Shown: piece by piece, positions 1 through 7,938 of the stretch | Numbering within the stretch: position 1 is the first letter of the stretch | Layout: the number at the start of each line of letters is the position of its first letter | Source of the DNA: an uncultured Eggerthellaceae bacterium | GTDB taxonomy: Bacteria > Actinomycetota > Coriobacteriia > Coriobacteriales > Eggerthellaceae | Direction: 5' to 3' | Assembly: GCA_937892845.1 (NCBI GenBank) | Contig: CALBGP010000036.1 | Location: 1 to 64,000 of the forward strand | Length of the DNA: 64,000 bases | Translations under genes and position numbers: made by a program | The notes under the pieces: generated by a model | What the model saw: the letters and a program-made list of their open reading frames with translations, nothing else | Database searches by the model: none | What the model was told of the DNA's origin: nothing

Positions 1-28
1 GGCGCTGACCTGCGCCAGCGCCCGAAAC

Positions 29-46
29 GGGACACACATTTTGTCC
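29..46. repeat. GGACA/TGTCC inverted-repeat motif, copy 1
   Basis: An 18-nt sequence reading GGGACACACATTTTGTCC. Its ends, GGACA and TGTCC, form an interrupted palindrome. The same sequence in the opposite orientation, with one mismatch, lies just after purE at 21149-21166. Its function is unknown. It could be a protein-binding site or the end of a small mobile element. Confidence 0.4.
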
Positions 47-60
47 GCTAAGCCGAATTC

Positions 61-96
61 GAAAAAGAAAAAGGCACCCGCAAGAACGCGGGTGCC
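61..96 (-). terminator. Rho-independent terminator of tRNA-Ser
   Basis: Read on the minus strand, a 9-bp perfect stem (GGCACCCGC with GCGGGTGCC, loop GTTCTTG) is followed by TTTTTCTTTTT. It lies 12 nt beyond the 3' CCA of the tRNA, which is the expected place for its terminator. Confidence 0.9.
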
Positions 97-108
97 GTAC
101 AATTCGAC

Positions 109-199
109 TGGCGGAGAGCTGGGGATTCGAACCCCAGATACCCTTTTGGGGTATACCCGCTTAGCAGGCGAGCACCTTCGGCCTCTCGGTCAGCTCTCC
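109..199 (-). tRNA. tRNA-Ser (anticodon GCT)
   Basis: The minus strand folds as a class II tRNA. The acceptor stem GGAGAGC pairs with GCTCTCC. The anticodon loop CTGCTAA gives anticodon GCU. There is a long variable arm (TACCC pairing with GGGTA), a T loop GTTCGAATC and an encoded CCA. The long variable arm and anticodon identify it as the serine tRNA reading AGC/AGU. The length is 91 nt including CCA. A strong terminator follows directly. Confidence 0.97.
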
Positions 200-255
200 A
201 AAAACAGTGCGAACGGTATGATACCGTTGATGAGTGCGTAATGCAAGGAGTTACT

Positions 256-2286
256 ATGCATACGGCTACGAACACTTCACAACCGGGTTTCGGCGCGATG
301 CCGCTGCTTGCGCGCGTGTTGATCGCAACTCTGGCCGCATTGTCCGTGGCCGTGGCAGCGGCGGCCATGCAGCCTGCGTCTGCCCTTGCGAAATCCTACA
401 GCTGTCCGTCGGTGCACATAGAGGCGGTTGTCAATGCGGATGGTTCGCTTTCCGTGACCGAGCATCGCATGTTCGATTTCGACGGCCCGTTTTCCGCAGT
501 ATGGTGGACGTTCGATGACCTTCCCGATGGAACCCGGCTTTCAATAGAGGGCATGGCCTACAACGAATACGATCTGGCCGAAGACGCGTCGCCCGAGTCG
601 GTTGCCGTCCCCGAGGTTTCCTTCGACCCTGCTTGGCGCAAGGCGGGCGGACCCGGCGTCGATGCATTCTCCTTCGACAAAGAGCGCTCTACGGTCTATG
701 CCTTCTTCGACTACGACAGCGCACGTGTCGAAATGTCGTTGTCGTATCGCATAGACGGCATGGTCCAGGTGTGGTCGGATACCGCTGAGCTGTACTGGCA
801 GTTCATCGGACACGGTTGGGCTGTTGACAGCGATAACGTGACCGTGGAGGTGGCGTTTCCGGGGCAATCGGGCGCATCTGGGTCTGATGCGCCGGAATCT
901 GCGCTGCGCGCATGGGCGCATGGGCCTTTGGACGGCTCGATTGCCGTGTCCGGTGATGAGGTGTCGATGGTGATTCCGAACGTTTCCGCCGGGGGGTATG
1001 CCGAAGTGCGCGCGGTATTTCCGGCCGCGTGGCTGACGGCGCTGCCTTCAGATGGGGCGAACATCCACGGGCAGCCGGCTCTTGAGGATATTCTGGCTCA
1101 GGAAGCTGCGCTGGCCGACGCCGCCAATCGGGAGCGCATGCTGGCGCTGGCCATGTACGTCGGATTCGCCCTGCTTGCCGCTGGTATTGTGGTCTGGGCG
1201 CTCATCATGTTCCGCCGTCACGGACGGGAGCACGCGCCGCAGTTTGCGGGGGATTATTGGCGCGACGTGCCCAGTCCTGCCGATCATCCTGCCGTCATAG
1301 GTCGCCTATGGCGCTGGGGCGACGAGAGCGCGGTGGATTTTACAGCGACGCTCATGCATCTATCGCACATCGGCGCCATCCGCATCGACGCCGGTAGCTA
1401 TCAGGGTGCCGATGGCTGCGAGGTGCGCGATTACTACCTGACGCGCCTGCCGGGATGGGAGGGCAAAGTTGCCGGCGATCCCATCGACCGCAAGGCCATG
1501 GACGTGGTGTTCGGGGTGTTTGCGGAAGGCCGGGATTCGCTGTGGTTCGGCAATATCAAAAGCTACGGAGAAACGCATCCGGAAAGCTACGTCGATCAGA
1601 TGGCCGACTGGCAGGGTGTGGTGACGGCCCAGGTCAACAATCGGGGCTTTTTCGAGGCCAAGGGCAATTCGTATCGCACGGCGTTCCTCCTCTTCGGTGC
1701 GCTCCTCATCGCGGGAGGCGCTTCCGCCGCCTTCGTCATGCTCAGCTGGGTCCCCGCTGCAGCCGGTCTGTTCGCCGGCGTGGCTCTTCTCATCATTGCG
1801 CCGTTCATGAGGCGACGTAGCCCGCAGGCGGCGGAAATCCACGCGAAGTGCGAGGCGCTGCGAAACTGGCTCAAGGATTTCAGCGCGCTTGATGAGCGCT
1901 TGCCGACTGATGTGAAGGTGTGGGGCGACCTGATGGTGTATGCCTACATATTCGGCGTGGCCAAGGAGGCCCTGAAAGCGCTTTCGGTCCGTATGCCGCA
2001 GGTGGTGCAGGATGGCGCCTTCATCCCCATCAACATCTGGTTGGGTTCGTATTGGTACGGGCCGGGATTCCATACGGGCAGCGCCGGCGCGGGTGCTGCG
2101 GTCATCGATGCGTTTTCGGAAATGTCGGCGAACACGGCGAGAAGCGCTCAGGCGGCCATCTCTGCGGCAAGCGGCGGTTTTTCCTCAGCAGACGGCTTCG
2201 GCGGCGGCTTCTCGGGCGGAGGATTCTCCGGCGGCAGCGGCTTTTCCGGCGGCGGCTTCGGCGGTGTGGGCGGCGGAGCACGCTAG
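256..2286 (+). CDS. DUF2207 domain membrane protein with Gly-rich tail
   Basis: A predicted 676-residue membrane protein of the DUF2207 (YciQ-like) family, whose function is not known. It has an N-terminal signal or membrane segment (about residues 15-40) and an exported beta-rich region with family-type phrases such as VNADGSLSVTEH. A membrane segment follows near residue 300 (LALAMYVGFALLAAGIVVW), then a cytoplasmic part, a helical hairpin near residues 475-515, and a C-terminal tail of about 40 residues made of Gly, Ser and Phe (GGFSGGGFSGGSGFSGGG type). That tail is typical of the family. An in-frame ATG also exists at 241, but AAGGAG lies 5 nt before the ATG at 256, so 256 is preferred. 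The gene stands alone after the divergent tRNA-Ser. Confidence 0.85.
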   Translation: MHTATNTSQPGFGAMPLLARVLIATLAALSVAVAAAAMQPASALAKSYSCPSVHIEAVVNADGSLSVTEHRMFDFDGPFSAVWWTFDDLPDGTRLSIEGMAYNEYDLAEDASPESVAVPEVSFDPAWRKAGGPGVDAFSFDKERSTVYAFFDYDSARVEMSLSYRIDGMVQVWSDTAELYWQFIGHGWAVDSDNVTVEVAFPGQSGASGSDAPESALRAWAHGPLDGSIAVSGDEVSMVIPNVSAGGYAEVRAVFPAAWLTALPSDGANIHGQPALEDILAQEAALADAANRERMLALAMYVGFALLAAGIVVWALIMFRRHGREHAPQFAGDYWRDVPSPADHPAVIGRLWRWGDESAVDFTATLMHLSHIGAIRIDAGSYQGADGCEVRDYYLTRLPGWEGKVAGDPIDRKAMDVVFGVFAEGRDSLWFGNIKSYGETHPESYVDQMADWQGVVTAQVNNRGFFEAKGNSYRTAFLLFGALLIAGGASAAFVMLSWVPAAAGLFAGVALLIIAPFMRRRSPQAAEIHAKCEALRNWLKDFSALDERLPTDVKVWGDLMVYAYIFGVAKEALKALSVRMPQVVQDGAFIPINIWLGSYWYGPGFHTGSAGAGAAVIDAFSEMSANTARSAQAAISAASGGFSSADGFGGGFSGGGFSGGSGFSGGGFGGVGGGAR

Positions 2287-2352
2287 GGGCGCCGTCGGTC
2301 CCGGGGCGCTTTCTGCCTAGGGGCGCCGTCGGCCCCAGGGTCGCTTTCTGCC
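2284..2352. repeat. Two tandem copies of a 34-35 nt unit
   Basis: Copy 1 (2284-2317) and copy 2 (2318-2352) both start TAGGGGCGCCGTCGG and end CGCTTTCTGCC, and differ at only a few positions. The array begins at the stop codon of the DUF2207 gene and ends next to the stop of the convergent gene, so it fills the whole convergent spacer. A shorter relative (GAGCGCTTCCTGCC) continues into the start of the next gene's 3' end. Confidence 0.8.
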
Positions 2353-3495
2353 CTATGAGCGCTTCCTGCCAAGCTCGCGCCGAACGGCATCCGAGAGGGC
2401 CATGGTTGCTTTCCAGGCCAGGGCTTTCGATCCGTCTGCTTCGCTTACTGCGGAAACCATCAGCGGAATCGTCGTCTTCCAGTCGGCGGCAATCTGGGGG
2501 AGTTTGTCGGCTCCGGATGCTTCCAACGTCTTGAACAGCAGGTCTACGACGGCGCGTTTCTCTTCGTCGGAGCAGGACTCCAGCCAGGCATCCATCACGC
2601 GGTCCGCGGCTTGCGCGGTATCGGTGAGCCCGTCGGCGTAGGCGAAATCCCCGCCGTCGATCTGCCAGCTGAAGCCGTCATGCTGCAGAAGCCCGCGTTC
2701 GCTGCTTTCCACCACGTGTGCAGCCACGGGTGAGTCAAGCAGCATGCCCACGAACGATTCGCGCGGCACCGTCTTGTGGATTTTCGTGAAAACAGGTGCA
2801 TGCTCCGGCAGCGATTGCTTCATGAATCCGGGGCCATCATGGTCGAAGACGCGGGTGATGCGCCCCGCCAGTTCGTCGGGGACATGGAGGGCGGAATAGA
2901 CCGCCAGGTTGCCGCCTTTCGAGTGGCCGCCCACGTAGAACTCCCCGGAATTCTTCGGCAGCTTCGCCAGCGTCTGCGCCAAGAAGAGCGCCGCCTCCTC
3001 CTGCGCGGGGACGGGATGCTCGAATGCCATCTCGAAGTCCTCGCGCCAGCCGGCTATGGTGCAGTCGGTTCCGCGGAAGGCAACATAGGTGAACAGGTTC
3101 TTGTACGATAGCGTCACGGCGGCGAATTGCACGTGGCGTTCGGCGTCCAGGATGCCGCGATACGATCTGATGCGCATGGTGCGGAAACGCGGGCTTGCGG
3201 CCAGGGCCACCAGCAGGCGCATGCTGTTTTCGGGGACGAAGCCGGTGAACATGCCGTCGAAGTGCTCTGCGCGCAGAAGGTCGCAGAATCGCAGGTCAAG
3301 ATCACGAACAGGGAGGAACCCGAAGCGCTTCTTGCGGCCGGGGTCGGCCAGTTCGGCGGCGCCTTGGATATCGGCGAGTATGTCTTCGAGCTCGACCATG
3401 GCGAACTCTGAGAGCACGAGCGAATCCACCGGGCCAAACGGCCTGGATTCAAACGGGGTGAAATCTTTCGCGAGGTAATCGAGTATGTTGGACAT
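2353..3495 (-). CDS. Mbeg1-like (DUF2974) alpha/beta-hydrolase-type protein
   Basis: A 380-residue protein resembling the DUF2974/Mbeg1-like family of lipase-fold proteins. The segment YVGGHSKGGNLAVYSAL (about residues 212-228) contains the nucleophile-elbow motif GHSKG, where the serine would be catalytic. The earlier segment VAFRGTDCTIAGWREDF matches the oxyanion and substrate region of class 3 lipase-like folds. No signal peptide is visible, so it is probably cytoplasmic. The start MSNILDYL at 3495 is preferred over longer in-frame options because AAAGGCG lies a few bases upstream and family members begin this way. The true substrate is unknown. Confidence 0.8.
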   Translation of the reverse strand: MSNILDYLAKDFTPFESRPFGPVDSLVLSEFAMVELEDILADIQGAAELADPGRKKRFGFLPVRDLDLRFCDLLRAEHFDGMFTGFVPENSMRLLVALAASPRFRTMRIRSYRGILDAERHVQFAAVTLSYKNLFTYVAFRGTDCTIAGWREDFEMAFEHPVPAQEEAALFLAQTLAKLPKNSGEFYVGGHSKGGNLAVYSALHVPDELAGRITRVFDHDGPGFMKQSLPEHAPVFTKIHKTVPRESFVGMLLDSPVAAHVVESSERGLLQHDGFSWQIDGGDFAYADGLTDTAQAADRVMDAWLESCSDEEKRAVVDLLFKTLEASGADKLPQIAADWKTTIPLMVSAVSEADGSKALAWKATMALSDAVRRELGRKRS

Positions 3496-3746
3496 TTCAC
3501 GCCTTTGCAACGGAGGGCGAGCAGCGCCGTGTGATAATGGGTCGAACTGCAGAAGCGTCTGGCTTCTGCTTGCAGCATACATAAGTTGCGGTTCCCGCCA
3601 TGGCGGCAACGGCTGCTTTCAGGGAACCGTCGCTGACTTGTAAGCCTTCGAGCACGCCTTCATCACGGTTGGCGCGGCGCCGCATCCGCGGGTCGCGGCC
3701 GAAATCATGCGGGCTGCATCTGAAACGGCTGATGGGCAGGTGGAAC

Positions 3747-5669
3747 ATGAGGAAACTGTTGATGGGCAACCAGGCGTTCGCCCATGCTGCGCTCGAAGCG
3801 GGAGTGCGTGTGGTGGCCGGGTATCCGGGCACGCCGTCAAGCGAGGTCATCGAGACGGTCGCCGGCTGCGTGGCGTCCGGTTCGGCCCAGGGCGTTCACG
3901 TGGAGTGGTCGACCAACGAGAAGGCGGCGCTTGAGGTGGTTGCCGGTGCTTCGTACGCCGGGGCGCGAACGCTGTTCACGTGCAAGCAGGTTGGCCTCAA
4001 TGTGGCAAGCGATCCGCTCATGAGCTTCAACTACGTGGGGGCGAAGGGCGGCACTGTCATCTACGTCGCCGACGATCCGGGTCCCATATCTTCGCAAACC
4101 GAACAGGACACCAGGCGGTTCGCTTCGTTCGCGAAGATCCCCGTCTTCGATCCCGCGGATGTGGAGCAGGGCTGCGCTATGATTGCGGCGGCCTACGAGC
4201 TATCAGAGGCCCACGGATGCCCCGTCATCGTGCGACCTACCACGCGCGTGTGCCATTCGTCCACCTATGTCGAAGTGGCCGAAACGACCCAGGCCGCCTC
4301 AGTCAGCGGGTTTGAGAAAGATGGGCGCTGGGTGATATTTCCCGCCCGTGCGTATCGCGGCCATCTTGAGATCCGCGACCGCCTGCGGGCCATCGAACAC
4401 GAATTCTGCGAAGGCCCGCTTGCGGCATTCAATCCGGTCGAGGACTTCGCCTTCCAGGGAGGTTTCACGGTTGTGCCGCAGGGCAGCGCGCCGCGCCCCG
4501 CAAAGCTCGGCGTTGCATGCGGCGGCGTTTCTGCCGCCTACGTGCGCGAGGCCCTGTCGCTTTTGGGGCCGGATGCCCCTGAGTGCCGCTTCATGCAGGT
4601 GGGCACGCCGTACCCGTTCCCTTCGGCTGCGGCGGATGCGTTCGTCGAAGGGCTGGAAGAAGTGATCGTGTTCGAAGAGCTTGACCACGTCATCGAGGAC
4701 GAACTGCTGGCGCTTATGGGCAAGCGTGCCATAGCCGGTCGTGCGCCGGCGCGCGTGCTCGGCAAACTGACCGGGCATGTGCCCTATGCCGGCGAGCTTT
4801 CGGCCGAAATCGTGGCCGATGCGATAGCTGCCCTCGCAGGCATCACCCGTCCCGCCGTATCAGCAGCTGTGGAGGGGTTGCCCACCCGCCCGCCGGTGCT
4901 GTGCGCCGGGTGCCCCCATCGCGGGGCGTTCTATGCGGCGAAGCAGGCGCTGCGCGGTCGGCCTGCGATCTTCTCCGGAGACATAGGCTGCTACACCCTG
5001 GGCAATGCCGCTCCGCTGGATGCGGTGGACACGTGCTTGTGCATGGGCGCCGGCATCACCATGGCGCAGGGGCTTGCCGCCGTGCAGCCAGGCGTCAAGC
5101 AACTTGCGTTCATAGGGGATTCCACATTCTTCGCCAGCGGACTGACGGGTGTGGCGAATGCCGTGTACAACCGGCATGACGTAACCATTTGCGTGCTGGA
5201 CAATTCGACTACGGCCATGACCGGCGGACAGCCGCATCCCGGTACTGGGCGCACACTCATGGGCGCTGAGGCCGAGCCCCTTTCCATCGAAGCGGCGCTT
5301 GAGGCGCTGGGCGTGCGCTGCATCGTAGGCGCGAATCCGCACAATGTGGCGGAAAGCGTGGAGGCGGTGTCGTGCGCCGTCGATTTCGAGGGCCCTTCTG
5401 CGGTCGTCTTCCGTGCTCCCTGCGTCAATCTGGTCAAGCGCGATGCTGCGGTGCGGTTCGATGCGCAGTCGTGCACGGGTTGCCGCAAGTGCATTACGGC
5501 CATAGGATGCCCTGCCATCGGCTTCGACCGCACCGCCGCAGGCCCGAAGAGCGGTGCGCGCGGTCAGGTGGCAATCGATGCGGCGCAGTGCACGGGCTGC
5601 GGTCTGTGCGTTCAGGTATGCCCGTTCGGTGCGTTGTCGGTTCCCGGGAAAGGGGGAGACGCATGCTGA
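3747..5669 (+). CDS. iorA: Indolepyruvate ferredoxin oxidoreductase, alpha subunit
   Basis: This subunit oxidatively decarboxylates arylpyruvates (indolepyruvate, phenylpyruvate) to aryl-acetyl-CoA, passing electrons to ferredoxin. The 640-residue length is normal. The N-terminal pyrimidine domain has GYPGTPSSEVIE, and a TPP-binding region contains GDIGCYTLG, IGDSTFF and LDNSTTAMTGG. The C-terminus carries two 4Fe-4S motifs, CTGCRKCITAIGCP and CTGCGLCVQVCP. The start at 3747 gives the family-typical MRKLLMGNQA; an ATG at 3732 is possible. Its end overlaps iorB by 7 bp, so the two are translationally coupled. Confidence 0.95.
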   Translation: MRKLLMGNQAFAHAALEAGVRVVAGYPGTPSSEVIETVAGCVASGSAQGVHVEWSTNEKAALEVVAGASYAGARTLFTCKQVGLNVASDPLMSFNYVGAKGGTVIYVADDPGPISSQTEQDTRRFASFAKIPVFDPADVEQGCAMIAAAYELSEAHGCPVIVRPTTRVCHSSTYVEVAETTQAASVSGFEKDGRWVIFPARAYRGHLEIRDRLRAIEHEFCEGPLAAFNPVEDFAFQGGFTVVPQGSAPRPAKLGVACGGVSAAYVREALSLLGPDAPECRFMQVGTPYPFPSAAADAFVEGLEEVIVFEELDHVIEDELLALMGKRAIAGRAPARVLGKLTGHVPYAGELSAEIVADAIAALAGITRPAVSAAVEGLPTRPPVLCAGCPHRGAFYAAKQALRGRPAIFSGDIGCYTLGNAAPLDAVDTCLCMGAGITMAQGLAAVQPGVKQLAFIGDSTFFASGLTGVANAVYNRHDVTICVLDNSTTAMTGGQPHPGTGRTLMGAEAEPLSIEAALEALGVRCIVGANPHNVAESVEAVSCAVDFEGPSAVVFRAPCVNLVKRDAAVRFDAQSCTGCRKCITAIGCPAIGFDRTAAGPKSGARGQVAIDAAQCTGCGLCVQVCPFGALSVPGKGGDAC

Positions 5670-6244
5670 ACATCATGCTTACGGGCGTCGGCGGTCAGGG
5701 GACGGTGCTGGCAGCCAAGATCTTGGCCCAGGCGTTCGAGGCGCGCGGCGCCCATGTGCGCACGGCTGAAACCATAGGCATGTCCCAGCGCGGCGGCAGC
5801 GTGATCAGCCATGTGCGCATGGCCGATGCGGGATCGCGCGTGCATTCGCCCCTCATTCCTACAGGTCAAGCGCATGTCATCATCGCATTCGAGCCCGCCG
5901 AAGGATTGCGCGTGCTTCCGTACCTCGCGTCGGGCGGAACGCTGCTTTCGGCGTCTTCGGCCATTCAGCCGGTGACGGCCGCACTGGCCGGCAGCGACTA
6001 CTCGAGCGCATCGGCGGTTGCAGCCATCCGCAAGCATGTGCCCGATGCGGTCATCATCGACGACCGGGCACTTCTTGCCGCAGCCGGAAGCCCGCGTGTG
6101 CTCAACGTGGTTCTTCTGGCGGCGGCGCAGCGGGAGGGCCTGTTGGGCATCGGCGTCGATGAACTCAAGGCCGCAGTCGCCGCGTGCGTGAAGCCGAGGT
6201 TTGCAGAGATGAATCTGGCCGCCATCGACGCGGTGCTTGCCTGA
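5663..6244 (+). CDS. iorB: Indolepyruvate ferredoxin oxidoreductase, beta subunit
   Basis: A 193-residue partner of IorA, the gamma-type 2-oxoacid oxidoreductase domain. It opens with MLNIMLTGVGGQGTVLAAKI, the expected glycine-rich signature, and includes the conserved ETIGMSQRGGSVISHVR. It begins inside the end of iorA (7-bp overlap) behind AGGGGGAG. The IorAB complex is cytoplasmic. The gene for a nitroreductase-family protein follows 11 nt later, so the three appear to be one operon. Confidence 0.95.
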   Translation: MLNIMLTGVGGQGTVLAAKILAQAFEARGAHVRTAETIGMSQRGGSVISHVRMADAGSRVHSPLIPTGQAHVIIAFEPAEGLRVLPYLASGGTLLSASSAIQPVTAALAGSDYSSASAVAAIRKHVPDAVIIDDRALLAAAGSPRVLNVVLLAAAQREGLLGIGVDELKAAVAACVKPRFAEMNLAAIDAVLA

Positions 6245-6255
6245 AAGGATGGGTC

Positions 6256-7254
6256 ATGGAGCTTTTCGAAGCCATCAACGGACGCCGCAGCGTCCGCAAG
6301 TTCAAGTCCGGTCCGGTGCCGGAAGAGGCGCTGCGTACCCTCATCGAGGCCGCGTCCATGGCGCCGAGCGGCAGCAATGTGCAGGCGTGGAAATTCGGCC
6401 TGGTCACAGATCCGGAGCAAGTTCGCGCCGTGGACCGTTTCAGCCAAGGGATGGGCGGCAATCCGCCGGCCATCATAGCCGTGTGCAGTGATCGCCGCTA
6501 CGCCCTTGAGCGGTGTGGCGAATTCGCCGCCGAGTGCATGGCGCGGCTTGATGCGGCTTACGCGTCCCAGAACATCATGCTTGCCGCGCACGCCCTGGGG
6601 CTTGGCACGTGCGCCATCAAGTCCTACAACGAGCCTGCGATCCGTCGCCTTCTCCAGCTGCCCGAGCGCATTGAGCTTGAGCTCCTGATTTCGCTTGGCT
6701 ATCCGGATCATGAACCCCGCACGCCGCGCCGTAAGGGCTTCGATGAGATTGTTTTCAGGGACGCATGGTCTGCTGGTGGGGGGTCTGCGGAAGTGCAGAA
6801 CGAAGGGCGCGACCACGTTGATCCTTCGGAGGTTCTGTGCGAAGGGCGTGACCGCGTCGGGTCTTCGGAGTCCCTGGGCGACGAGGCTCCCGTCGCCCAG
6901 CCTTCCGGTTGCCGGTTGCCGGGTGCGATGGGGCCGTGCGCGATGGGCCAGTGTTCACTTGCCGGCGACGAGCTCTTCGATTTGCTTGTCTATATGGCCG
7001 CGTCAGCCGCAGGTCTTGAGAAGGAGCCCGCGATATACGGTCCATTGCGGCTTGCGGAGGTGTGCCAGCGCCTTGCCTGCATGATGGCGCGGTCGCTCGA
7101 CGGCGCTGGAGACGGGGCTGCCTCTGCACAGGCGGCGCACCTGCGGGAGCTGGCGGATTTGATCAACGCGCGTAAAAACGACTGCATGACGGATTCCTCT
7201 TCGTTTTATGGCATGCTCGGCGATGCGGTGCTCAAGCTTGCAGAACGTCCGTAG
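6256..7254 (+). CDS. Nitroreductase-family protein fused to a DUF6092-like domain
   Basis: A 332-residue fusion. Residues 1-175 are an FMN-dependent nitroreductase fold: NGRRSVRKF near the N-terminus, SMAPSGSNVQAW at about 34-45, and the late motif GLGTCAIKSYNEPAIRRLLQLP. A low-complexity linker of about 60 residues follows, encoded by degenerate DNA repeats (GAAGGGCG.GACC units at 6802 and 6841). The C-terminal 95 residues (DELFDLLVYMAASAAGLEKEP, IYGPLRLAEVCQRL) resemble the small DUF6092 family. AAAGGATGGG precedes the start. Its place directly after iorAB suggests a role in arylpyruvate or aryl-acyl metabolism, but the substrate is not known. Confidence 0.85.
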   Translation: MELFEAINGRRSVRKFKSGPVPEEALRTLIEAASMAPSGSNVQAWKFGLVTDPEQVRAVDRFSQGMGGNPPAIIAVCSDRRYALERCGEFAAECMARLDAAYASQNIMLAAHALGLGTCAIKSYNEPAIRRLLQLPERIELELLISLGYPDHEPRTPRRKGFDEIVFRDAWSAGGGSAEVQNEGRDHVDPSEVLCEGRDRVGSSESLGDEAPVAQPSGCRLPGAMGPCAMGQCSLAGDELFDLLVYMAASAAGLEKEPAIYGPLRLAEVCQRLACMMARSLDGAGDGAASAQAAHLRELADLINARKNDCMTDSSSFYGMLGDAVLKLAERP

Positions 7255-7314
7255 CGCTCATCTGCATTCAGCGTCTTTGCTGCGGTGACGCCAGCTGCCA
7301 GCCCCTCCGAGGGG

Positions 7315-7396
7315 CAAAAATCGCATCTTTTGTACCATCGGGATTGAAATGGGGTGTCTGAATCCAAATTTGCGATTTGTTGTACCACGGGGAGGC
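7315..7396 (+). repeat. TTTTGTACCA element, copy 1
   Basis: An 82-nt element with two internal half-units, each an AT-rich word resembling TTCGCATCTTTTGTACCA followed by a G-rich stretch. Aligned by eye with the reverse complement of 7533-7618, most positions agree over the whole length, including TTTTGTACCAT, GAAATG.GG, AATCCAA and TTGTACCA. It looks like a dispersed intergenic repeat rather than a gene. Confidence 0.65.
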
Positions 7397-7532
7397 AAAG
7401 AAACCCTTTTCGTTAGGCGTTTTTTTTCGCTTTGGTTGACTGGAGGGCACATAATGCTTCGCGTTTCGCCTGGTCACAGGGTCGTGTAGATTTAAGCCGA
7501 TCTGCTATTCGGCCCTGAGGCCTTCGGATTTT

Positions 7533-7618
7533 GCCGCACTTTGGTACAAAAGATGGCGAAATTGGATTTCGGGGCCTCATTTCCGGACCCATGGTACAAA
7601 AGGCTGCGAATTTGGAAT
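7533..7618 (-). repeat. TTTTGTACCA element, copy 2 (inverted)
   Basis: The inverted counterpart of 7315-7396. On the plus strand it shows TGGTACAAAAGATGGCGAAA and, 50 nt later, TGGTACAAAAGGCTGCGAAT, again two half-units. The two copies are separated by about 137 nt and could fold into a long imperfect hairpin. Confidence 0.65.
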
Positions 7619-7671
7619 TGGCGTTGCCGCAGCGCTCGTTTTGCCGTTCGCCGTGCTTGCGGGCCTACCTC

Positions 7672-7699
7672 TTGCGCTGGCGACACTTTAGCGTACAAT
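7672..7699 (+). promoter_or_regulatory. Candidate promoter of paaK
   Basis: TTGCGC (7672-7677), a 16-nt spacer, then TACAAT (7694-7699). Transcription would begin near 7706, leaving a leader of more than 230 nt before paaK. The leader contains several stable hairpins and a tiny ORF that begins almost at the inferred transcription start. Confidence 0.5.
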
Positions 7700-7706
7700 A
7701 GCGCCC

Positions 7707-7775
7707 ATGAAACATCTGGCTCACATCATCTTCGCTTCAGCCGCGCGCAACGCGTTGGCTGGTCGATGGCTTTAG
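7707..7775 (+). CDS. Possible 22-residue leader peptide
   Basis: An ATG immediately after the inferred transcription start opens a 22-codon frame ending in TAG at 7773-7775. It has no ribosome binding site, so it would have to be translated as a leaderless message. Its last base is the first base of a 12-bp perfect hairpin. That geometry resembles attenuation leaders, but no run of a diagnostic codon is present (one Trp and one Phe). It may be fortuitous. Confidence 0.25.
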   Translation: MKHLAHIIFASAARNALAGRWL

Positions 7776-7909
7776 CTTCAAGCTTAGCCGTAAGCTTGAA
7801 GCGCCCTGCATCCCGTATCCGTTACGCGGGATTCGCGCCGCATCCTTTCCAGCCCGTCCGCCAAGGCAGAGCCGTGGCGGACGGGCGCCGGCACAGTTTT
7901 GCCGGGGCG
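7775..7909 (+). promoter_or_regulatory. Chain of hairpins in the paaK leader
   Basis: Four inverted repeats follow each other. They are GCTTCAAGCTTA with TAAGCTTGAAGC (7775-7802, 12 bp perfect, 4-nt loop); ATCCCG with CGGGAT (about 7810-7832); GCCCGTCCGCCA with TGGCGGACGGGC (7852-7886, 12 bp perfect); and GCGCCGGCA with TGCCGGGGCGC (about 7885-7909). The last two overlap and could exclude each other. No U-tract follows any stem. This is a structured 5' leader of unknown class. Confidence 0.5.
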
Positions 7910-7938
7910 CACCCGCCAAACCATCCAAGGAGCAAGCC

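Larger units (their letters stand above)
7255..7671. other. Intergenic region carrying an inverted pair of 80-nt elements
   Basis: No convincing gene is present. Short ORFs on both strands look like chance. The region holds two oppositely oriented copies of an element with TTTTGTACCA motifs (listed separately). The sequence between the copies shows no recognisable gene. Confidence 0.6.
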
